Made by a program: the position numbers and the translations under genes. 64,000 nucleotides of DNA, from positions 13,374,428 to 13,438,427 of the forward strand of contig OU452211.1 in assembly GCA_911728435.2 (NCBI GenBank). The letters run 5' to 3'. Shown here piece after piece: positions 56,530 to 64,000 of the stretch. The notes under the pieces were generated by a model. That model saw only the letters and a list, made by a program, of their open reading frames with translations. It had not been told where the DNA came from and did not search any database. Every line of letters begins with the position of its first letter. Position 1 is the stretch's first letter. This DNA is from Apoderus coryli (taxonomy: Eukaryota > Arthropoda > Insecta > Coleoptera > Attelabidae).

Positions 56530-58240
56530 CGATTGCTTCTCAGGAATTGTAGCTTTTCGCTTGCTGGACCGCTTCAAATTATTTTCAATCATTCGGTCTC
56601 CACTGGCACTTTCCCTGTATTATGGAAAACTAGTTTCATTACCCCTATTTTTAAATCCGGCAACAGAAATGAAGTAACAAATTACCGACCGGTCTGTATA
56701 TTGAATTCAATTCCGAAACTATTCGAAAACCTGATCACTCGTTATCTGACGGCCACTCTGGGGCCATTGGTGATCTCCGATCAATTTGGATTTCAGGCAG
56801 GTAAATCTACCGAACTCAATCTCCTCGAATTCACAAACTACTTGTCCCGGGCTTTGGAGCACGGATATCAAGTTCATGCCATTTACACCGACTTCTCTAA
56901 GGCTTTCGACAGTGTCAACCATCGACTTCTCATTGAGAAGCTTGGGATTGTTGGAGTCTCTGCGCCTATGTTGGACTGGTTGGGGAGCTACTTATGTGGT
57001 AGAACTCAGGTTGTCCGGATCAATGAGTTTCATTCCAGGCCCATATTAGTTTCATCTGGTGTTCCTCAGGGGTCTCATTTGGGCCCCTTATTATTTAACT
57101 TATTTGTCAATGACATAGCGCAATGTTTCGTTCATAGTGAGATCAAGTTATTTGCTGATGATCTAAAGTGTTATAGGCGTATTGCAGGCCCATCCGATTG
57201 CTACCTTTTGCAGGAGGATGTTATTCGGCTTGTGCATTGGTGCGAGGCGAATGGGTTGGATTGGAATATATCGAAGTGCTTTTGCGTTAATTTTAACCGT
57301 ACTAGGGATCCACTTTTTCACGAATACTTTATTGACCGGGACGCTTTGGATTATAAGACTTTGGTCAAGGATCTGGGTGTCTACTTGGATTCTTCACTGA
57401 GCTACACCGACCACATCAGGCGCGCGACATCGCGGTCCATTAAGATGTTGGGCTTCATCAGACGTTGTTCGGGGGATTTCAGTCAGATTGGTACATTCAG
57501 AGCCATGTACACATCCCTTGTGAGGCCGCATTTGGAGTACGCCTCTGCGGTGTGGTCTCCTCTTATGTTTGTCACACTGTCTGTATCGAGAGGGTTCAGC
57601 ACCGTTTTCTGAGGTACGTTCATTTTAGACTCGGCCGTGAACGACCCGTTGATTTTAACTTCAACTACGGCGTATTGCTGAGTGAGCTGGAGTTGGCTAC
57701 ATTGGGCGCCCGCAGGGTTGTCAGGGATCTGACTATACTATACAAAATTTTAAACAATACTCTTTTATCTTCTAGTCTTTTATCCCAGATTGGTTTTCGT
57801 GTTCCCCCTAGACAAAGCAGAAGTTCTGATCTCGTTCCACCGCGCGAACTACGCTATGAATACCTTTGTCACCAGAGTGGCGCGACTGGCGAATCGTTGT
57901 TCTAATCATAACATCGATTTCTTCGCACCATTTGGTGAGTTCGCCGGTTGCTTGAGGAGGGGGTCTAGAGATGAATGGTTTCCCTAATTCCTTGTTTTTA
58001 AAATTTAAAATAATTTAGCATTCATTAATTCCTTAACATCAGCGAGCATTGGAGTCCTGCGAGCTGTTGTATGTCGCGCAATTGCTGGTTTTTTGTTTTT
58101 TTTTTTTTATTAAGTTCAATTGTAATGGATAGTCTAGAGTTATGTAAGTTTTATAATTTCTGTATTATGTTGTATGCTATTGTTTTGTACATGTTGTAAT
58201 AATGGACTTTGTCCGTAGATTGATAAATAAATAAATATTG
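56530..58240 (+). mobile_element. 5'-truncated Jockey-like LINE
   Basis: Starts inside the RT domain and ends GTCCGTAGATTGATAAATAA with an (ATAA)n tail. ATAAATAAATAAA-like sequence on both sides (56516-56529 and 58222-58240) may include the target duplication. Codon region is GC-richer than its flanks, suggesting a young insertion. Confidence 0.75.
56533..57905 (+). pseudogene. LINE reverse transcriptase, one frameshift
   Basis: Frame 56533-57612 (359 codons) carries [61 protein letters not shown], catalytic FADD (D209-D210) and VKDLGVYLDS. A frameshift near 57560 (after SAVWSPL) moves the C-terminal domain (VCIERVQHRFLRYVHF...) to the frame that ends at 57905. The endonuclease and N-terminal RT parts are missing through 5' truncation. 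Confidence 0.8.
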
Positions 58241-58494
58241 TGTGATAACATTTTACAAATAACATTTACAAAATAATAATACATTATAATAATCGTACAT
58301 ATTACACATCAAATATTAAATATACATCTGGTACGACAATCATCACACAAAAGGAAAGAGATTTGGCTTCAAGCCATTCTTCCCACTCTACCCATTCCTA
58401 AATTAATATACATCAGAAAGTAAATTGTAAGAAAATAAAACAAAAACTCAAAACAAAAACTTACTGTGCCAAACGCAACCATAATTGTGTTTTT
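58241..58494 (-). repeat. LINE 3'-UTR fragment
   Basis: On the minus strand it has GAATGGCTTGAAGCCAAATC and CTTTCCTTTTGTGTGATGAT, similar to 37510-37560. It lies between the 3' ends of two convergent LINEs. Confidence 0.45.
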
Positions 58495-58674
58495 ATTTAT
58501 TTATTTATTCTCCAAATGACATTACAAAATGTATAGAAGTCGTCAACGTAAAAAAAAAACTCAAATTTTAAATATATACATACAATCTTCACGTATAAAA
58601 TAACACATAATTGTAACTTCACAAAGACTATTAAACATTTAATGTATAAGACACATGTCAAAACACAACAGTTT

Positions 58675-60528
58675 CTAAATAACAGTTACTCGGGCATCCC
58701 GAGAAAAATACTCGTTAACAGAATATATCGCCTCAGATACAAGAAACGATTTTAGTAACACTGAGAACTTCTTAATTTCGTTTATAGACTTCAAGTTATC
58801 TGGCAGTTTATTATAGATCATGATCCCCCGGCAATAAATTGACCTCTGAGTCAAATTGTATTTAAACTTGTTTATGTGTAAGTCGTTTCGACTCCTTGTA
58901 TTTACAGTGTGTATATCACGGGTTTGTGGAAAATTCTTTAAATTTTTTTGAATAAAAATACATACTTCATAAATGTATAGAGCGTATATCGTTAAAATAC
59001 TAAATTTCTGAAACACGGGCCTACAACTCTGTCTGTCGGGAAGCCCAGCTATGCATCTAATAATTCTTTTTTGCTTCACAAATATATCATGCGTCATGGT
59101 AGAGTCACCCCATAAAAATACCCCGTACCTCAGGCGCGACTCCACTTGGGCATACTAAAGCATCAACAACTGACCCTGATCCAAGACTGACTTCAGTGAG
59201 TTCATCAGATAAAAGGATGAATTTAACTGACCCACCACTCTCTCACAATGAAGCTTCCAGGTTAAACCGCTATCCATCCGAACACCCAAGAAATCCGCAT
59301 AACATGAGGCAGCAATCTCATCACCGCCAAATCTTACAGCAAGAGGCTGACATGTGCTTGGTCTAGCACTAAACCTCATCAATTTCGTCTTTGATGAGTT
59401 AAAATAAAGGCAATTTTTCTCGAAGAACGCGCAAAACTTCCGAAGAAGCACAGCAGAATCCTCCTGAAGTTCATCTGTTGAAACATTCGAAACAATGAAA
59501 GATATATCATCCGCAAAAGCTGTTAAAGGGACATCTGGAGTCACTGAGAATATCTCATTAACGTACAACACAAATAAAACTGGCCCCAGTACCGAGCCCT
59601 AGGGCACACCGATGTGAGTATAGGTTGGTCTAGAATTCACAGTCCGTCTGTGAGTCGCATAGGTATGGGTGATACTGACGTACTGCTGCCTATCACTCAA
59701 GAATGTCTTAATCCAATTCAATGCCGGCCCCGTAATTCCATAGACAGATAAACGAGCCAATAAAATTTCATGATTCACACAATCAAAGGCTTTACTGAGA
59801 TCGCAGAAAATCCCAGCTGGAGCCTCACCTCGTTCTATATATCTCAAAATCACTCCGTACACCGACTCTATAGCTGTCTGTGTAGATTTCCCACTCTGAA
59901 ACCCATGCTGTCTTCGTGAAATAATATTATTTCTACTCAAGAAAATACTTAGTCTGTCGAGAAAACAAATCTCAAAAAGCTTCGAAAATGACGATGAAAT
60001 AGTCACAGGTCTATAATTTTCTAACTTATGTATGTTTCCTTTTTTATATATGGGAATTACTTTACCTATTTTGAGCATACTTGGAAAATTTCCACTACAA
60101 AAAGATAAGTTTACAAGATACGCAAAAGGTGTAGATATTTCAACAATAATATACCTTATTAAAAATGGTGGGATTTCATCTACTCCAGCGGACCGTTTGT
60201 TTTTAAGTTTATTCATTATTAATTCATAAAACTCGAACTCAGTAAAGGGACACAGCATCGAATTCTGCGTTGTGAAATCCGAGTTAAGCTCACCTCCATT
60301 CTGGTTGCCCTGTACATTTCCAACTAATTCAATAGCAACATCGCGAAAATACCTATTAAAATTTTCAGATATTGCAAACGGACACTCACACTTTTTGTTA
60401 TCATTCATATCAATAGATATGTTTTTGTTTGTTTTTGTATTATTCGTTAAATGCCTCACCATAGACCAAGCGCTGCTGACCGCGTTCTCAGAGGTCATGA
60501 TTTTGTTCTGATAATAGCCCTTCCTCAC
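58675..60528 (-). pseudogene. LINE reverse transcriptase with two in-frame stops
   Basis: One reading frame from 60528 to 58675, interrupted by TAG at 59596-59598 (exactly at the Q of GVPQGS) and TAG at about 59152. Blocks: KRSAGVDEIPPFLI, LENYRPVTISSSFSKLFE, HGFQSGKSTQTA, IFCDLSKAFDCVNHEILL, GSVLGPVLFVLYVN, catalytic AFADD, FLGVRMDSGLTW, then a C-terminal domain with ESRLRYGVFLWG. The first stop destroys the most conserved glutamine of the RT, so the copy is inactive. Confidence 0.8.
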
Positions 60529-60549
60529 ATCATTAACTAGTTTTCTGTG

Positions 60550-61281
60550 TTACCGCTTTGCTTTATTATAAGCATCTTTTAAGGTAGGCTGTTCTTTATA
60601 CCAACAAAACAAATCTTTCAAGTTTTTACTAGAATCGCGGACTCTCGAATTCATCCATTTTTTGTCACTATTCCTATAACATATATTTCTCAATGGAAAG
60701 TAAAAATTAAAATAATACCAGAACCTTTCAAAAAATGCAGAAAAAGCCACGTCAATGTCGTGGAGATCGTACAGATCCCTCCAGGATTCAGCCGTTTTAA
60801 ATCGTGGCAAAGGCAAGTCCAACAAATCATTTACTTTGTTCAGAAGTTGAGGCGCCACATAAGAGAAGCAGCCCTCAAACTTCGAAGTTACATGCTGTGG
60901 AATCTTGAAAGTATTATGCCGTATATTCACACTATGAACAGCAGCCCTCCGTTGTAATAGTTCTTTTAAATAGATAGGTGTATCCGAGTGATACACTTTA
61001 TAGAATAATATTACGTAAAGATACTCAAATCTGACAGACAATCTCGGCTGGTTTAGCCGATCGAGAAAAGGAGTGATATGAAACCTGTATGGCACTGAGC
61101 ACGCGAATCTAATGCAAGCATTCTGAACTCTTTGGATTTTATCTTTGTTGTAATTTGTCAAAAAATTGTAATAAACTTGTGAACAGTAATCAAGGTGAGA
61201 GATGAGCGCCCTGACCAGTTCCAATTTTGTTGATTCCCCAAGGGAGCCCTTTAACGAATAAATTGATTTAAGCCGGAACAT
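60550..61281 (-). pseudogene. Chimeric frame: RT C-terminus fused to another LINE's linker
   Basis: 243 codons. Residues 1-160 match the C-terminal domain of a CR1/Jockey RT (LISHLDYCSQVYYN, DKIQRVQNACIRF, HITPFLDRL, FEGCFSYVAPQLLN). From about residue 163 (SWRDLY) it becomes the endonuclease-RT linker of the next element (AFFERFWYYFNFYFP, KKWMNSRVRDSSKNLKDL), which then leads into the RT at 60528. The join is in frame. The upstream portion extends to ~61405 (KNLGVAFDSRLSFHEH). Confidence 0.6.
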
Positions 61282-61409
61282 CGAGCTCCTGTAAACCGTA
61301 AGGCAATGCTCATGAAAACTTAGTCTTGAGTCAAATGCTACGCCAAGGTTTTTCGCTTTATGCGCCCATTTTATAACTGCATCATTAATCGTTACTGTAA
61401 TCCCGAGTT

Positions 61410-62236
61410 ATCATCTCCCCATACCTCCCACTGCCCACACACATAGCAATCGATTTAGTAGGTGTTTCGTGCCTAATTAGTTATTATTTTATATTTTAAG
61501 TATCTTGAAATTAACATTCGGTAATTATACATCAATTTAGATATAATTCCAATACTATTTAAGTTGTTAGTTTTTATGGTTCATTGTATATATAGTTATA
61601 TGGTTCATTTATTACCCTAATAATTTAGATTTTTAGGGATTCCTTTTATAGCAGATCTAGGGATCTCTTTTACAGCTGCCCGTTGGTTTTTCCCTCAATT
61701 TCAGGAAGTTTTTTATTTCTTTAATCTTTACGATATTGAAGTTGTCACGTAACCTTTACAGCGTTTATGACCTGTAGATAGCAATTAAGTCATATAAATA
61801 TCGTATACATGGCAATTACAGCTCAATTGGAAATACCCAAAATTTAAGGTTTACTGTACCTATATTGCATGTATTGTTGTATTGTGTTCTTGGGTGTTTT
61901 TTTCTGGTATATATATTGCATTCACGTTCATTTTTCATTCAGTCATTTTTCATCGGTCAGTAACAAACGATCAGTAAAACAAACAATTTTCATAACAAAC
62001 ACGGCTTAGTAGACATAGTTTAAATTTATACCTTTCTTTTTACGTATATATAGTTTTTTTGTGTAAGTAGTGATCCTTTTGTATTAGTGTTAAATAAATA
62101 GTGTTTAATTTAGAAATTAATATCTATGTGTTTAATTTGAACTATTTAAATCTACTTTTAATTAAGTAAGATTACACTGAAAATACAAGCGGGGTTAATA
62201 ACAATTAATTCGTACCGCTAATTCAGTGCCGCAACA
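61410..62236 (+). repeat. 5' LTR of BEL/Pao element (left border approximate)
   Basis: Ends ...GTGCCGCAACA just before the primer-binding site. A TATATATA run at 61911-61918 with TCAGT sites ~30 bp downstream (around 61940 and 61958) looks like the LTR promoter, and AATAAA near 62093 could be its poly-A signal. The left border is not resolved because the 3' LTR lies outside the window; LINE sequence extends to about 61405. Confidence 0.6.
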
Positions 62237-62241
62237 TTTTT

Positions 62242-62259
62242 TGGTCCTTCGAGCCGGAT
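62242..62259 (+). other. Primer-binding site of BEL/Pao element
   Basis: TGGTCCTTCGAGCCGGAT, placed a few bases after the LTR end, as for tRNA primers of LTR retrotransposons; this wording is typical of insect BEL/Pao elements. A relic with nearly the same sequence is at 6716-6740. Confidence 0.75.
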
Positions 62260-62322
62260 CGCGAAAACTTCAAGGAACTCTACGTATTTATTTCGCGTAG
62301 GTAAATTTAAAATTTAATTACT

Positions 62323-64000
62323 ATGGCCACAGTAGCAACTGACTTATTAAAACATTTGAAAGCTAAACGTACAGCTTTCAAGGCTCAAATAACTTCACTC
62401 AAAAATGCGGTTGAAACTTTCACAAACACCGACGAGGATCGCGCAAAATTATCACGAAAAATCTCTCGTCTCAGTGAACAGCAACTAAACTTTGAGGATG
62501 TGCAACACCAATTGGAAGAGCTCGACGACATCGAAGACGCTCTTACACAATATCAAAACATAATAGAAAATTATGACGACATAGTAGCCATCGCAAGCCT
62601 AAAAATAGGACCGGTGCGGACTCCTGCCTCATCAACAAACAGTCAAGGTACGTTAGTTAATTTACCTAAGATCGATTTACCTAAATTTGATGGTCGCATC
62701 GAAAATTGGGTCACTTTTCGCGATGCATTCACAACAATGATCGATAGTCAAGAATGGATTCCTGATGAACAGAAACTTCAGTATTTGCGATCTTCATTAA
62801 TCGGTAAAGCACAAAATTTAATTAGTGCTTACAAAATCACTAAAGAAAACTACACACGTGCATGGAAACAAGTTCAAGAAGATTATGAGAATGAACGCGT
62901 CATCATCATGAGACACGCTGCTCTGCTAAGGGATGTACCTCTCATGCAAAAGGGTACCCCAGAAGAATTGCGTGATCTAGTTAATCATGTGCAGCTCCAA
63001 ATAAGATCCTTAGAAGCCTTAGGTCGAACGAACGAACAGCTTTTCAGCGATCTAATGGTAAGCATTATCATATCTCGTTTAGACAAGTTTACAAAACGCG
63101 AATGGGACAGAACACTCACCACAAAAATGCCCCATTTAGATGAAGTTCTCAAATTTCTTCGCATATCATATCAGCAATCAGATAAATACAGTGAAACTAT
63201 AGGCACACAACAAAATACACATAACGTTAGTTCTCATCGTCCAAAACAAACTTTCGTTACATCAAAGATCGAGGAATCTTGTGCAATTTGCAAACAATCA
63301 CATCCAGTTTATTCGTGTAAAAAATTCAACGATATGGCAGTCAGGCAACGCATCGACGCAGCGCGGAAGGAAAATTTATGTTTAAATTGTTTACGTGCGG
63401 GACATAAAACACATGAATGCAGATCGAGTAAATGTCGCGTGTGTAAAAAACATCATAATACCAAACTTCATCTCGAAAATCCGAACGCGAATGCTCCAGA
63501 CACAACAAACCATGCCCAAACAGCAACCACATTATCAACTCATACAAGGTCTGACGAAATCATGGTGACCGCGAGTTTGAACGTGTTAAACAGTGAAAAT
63601 CAAACAATCAAGTGCCGTGCATTAATAGATACATGTTCAAATGCAAATTTTATTACAGAAGATCTTGCGAATCGCTTAAAATTACGTAAAAAACACAACC
63701 CTTTATCTATTGGTGCATTAAATCAGCTACAAACAGTAACTACATGCAGTGTTATTGCAACAATAAAATCGCAAATCACAGATTATAACAGAAAACTTTT
63801 ATTCTTTGTGATTCCACGCATCGCTGGTTCAATTCCTGACCAACAAATCAACCGCGCAAGTATCAATATTCCGTCAAATATTCGGCTTGCCGATCCGCGA
63901 TTTTGGGAACCCGCTCCGGTCGATATGTTACTTGGTACCGGTATAGCGCTATCAATTTTAAGTGTTGGACAAATTAATTTGTCAAAAAATAAAAATTCTG
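62323..64000 (+). CDS. BEL/Pao gag-protease polyprotein, open to window end
   Basis: 559 codons with no stop, continuing past the window. The N-terminal ~100 residues are a coiled coil (LKAKRTAFKAQIT, ISRLSEQQLNFEDVQHQLEE). Next comes the capsid-like part, opening LPKIDLPKFDGRIENWVTFR, typical of Pao gag. Three zinc-binding clusters follow near residues 321-385: C-x2-C-x6-C, C-x2-C-x4-H-x4-C and C-x2-C-x4-H. The retroviral-type aspartic protease starts at ALIDTCSNANFIT (D436), with a late LLGTGIALSIL element; DTC replaces the usual DTG/DSG, as in several insect Pao lineages. RT, RNase H and integrase must lie to the right. The frame and its balanced codon use suggest a recent, possibly functional insertion. 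Confidence 0.88.
   Translation, partial: MATVATDLLKHLKAKRTAFKAQITSLKNAVETFTNTDEDRAKLSRKISRLSEQQLNFEDVQHQLEELDDIEDALTQYQNIIENYDDIVAIASLKIGPVRTPASSTNSQGTLVNLPKIDLPKFDGRIENWVTFRDAFTTMIDSQEWIPDEQKLQYLRSSLIGKAQNLISAYKITKENYTRAWKQVQEDYENERVIIMRHAALLRDVPLMQKGTPEELRDLVNHVQLQIRSLEALGRTNEQLFSDLMVSIIISRLDKFTKREWDRTLTTKMPHLDEVLKFLRISYQQSDKYSETIGTQQNTHNVSSHRPKQTFVTSKIEESCAICKQSHPVYSCKKFNDMAVRQRIDAARKENLCLNCLRAGHKTHECRSSKCRVCKKHHNTKLHLENPNANAPDTTNHAQTATTLSTHTRSDEIMVTASLNVLNSENQTIKCRALIDTCSNANFITEDLANRLKLRKKHNPLSIGALNQLQTVTTCSVIATIKSQITDYNRKLLFFVIPRIAGSIPDQQINRASINIPSNIRLADPRFWEPAPVDMLLGTGIALSILSVGQINLSKNKNS

Larger units (their letters stand above)
58495..61405 (-). mobile_element. LINE with chimeric, broken ORF2
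   Basis: Minus-strand LINE with an (ATAAATA)n tail at 58497-58520. Reading 61405 to 58675: C-terminal RT domain of one CR1-like element (61405 to about 60795) runs straight into the linker and RT of another. See the two coding entries. Confidence 0.7.

Noticed and set aside
1..64000. tRNA, rRNA or CRISPR array
   Set aside because: No cloverleaf with A/B boxes, no rRNA-like conserved block, and repeats lack the regular repeat-spacer pattern of CRISPR; the genome is eukaryotic.

Overview
This window is nuclear DNA from an insect. It is AT-rich (poly-A/T runs, strings such as TAGGTACCTA), has spliced genes with canonical GT/AG introns, and is packed with DNA transposons, non-LTR (LINE) retrotransposons and a BEL/Pao LTR retrotransposon. 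I cannot fix the insect order from sequence alone.

Three host genes can be assembled exon by exon: (1) a group III (bee-venom-type) secretory phospholipase A2 on the minus strand (29-4554, four exons, 192 aa); (2) the complex I subunit NDUFA6 (B14, LYR family) on the minus strand (43601-52519, three exons, 123 aa), whose second intron is 8.45 kb of nested transposons; (3) the first two exons of a TANGO1/MIA3-like gene on the plus strand (55417-55973), which continues outside what I can resolve. Less certain host genes are an intronless C3HC4 RING protein (14085-14867) and two diverged paralogues of a small basic protein family that I do not recognise (23121-23444 plus, 29803-30093 minus).

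Layout. 1-4.6 kb: PLA2, with a TIR element (7-bp target duplication) in intron 1. 4.6-8.2 kb: repeats, a minisatellite, a hammerhead-like motif. 8.2-14 kb: a CACTG-ended transposon carrying a LINE fragment, then a CCCAACT-ended transposon sitting in a LINE ORF1. 14-15 kb: RING gene. 15-20 kb: inverted copies of a modular ~150-bp-period repeat and a foldback with a hammerhead ribozyme motif in each arm. 20-30 kb: second CCCAACT element, small gene 1, second CACTG element, a deleted Tc1/mariner element with ~0.55-kb inverted repeats, small gene 2. 30-37 kb: two CACTG elements facing each other. 38-43 kb: second copy of the 7-bp-TSD element, containing an intact DD41D Tc1/mariner transposon. 43.6-52.5 kb: NDUFA6, with LINE-in-LINE nesting, a G/T-rich minisatellite, a MULE-like element and a broken Tc1-like transposase. 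52.5-58.5 kb: a THAP/P-element-like relic, TANGO1 exons, a 5'-truncated LINE. 58.5-64 kb: a LINE with an in-frame chimeric ORF, then a BEL/Pao 5' LTR, primer-binding site and an open gag-protease frame running off the window.

The strongest unusual signals are a family of foldback elements carrying hammerhead-type self-cleaving ribozyme motifs, the small two-member gene family, and several insertions whose empty site or interrupted reading frame can be reconstructed within the window.
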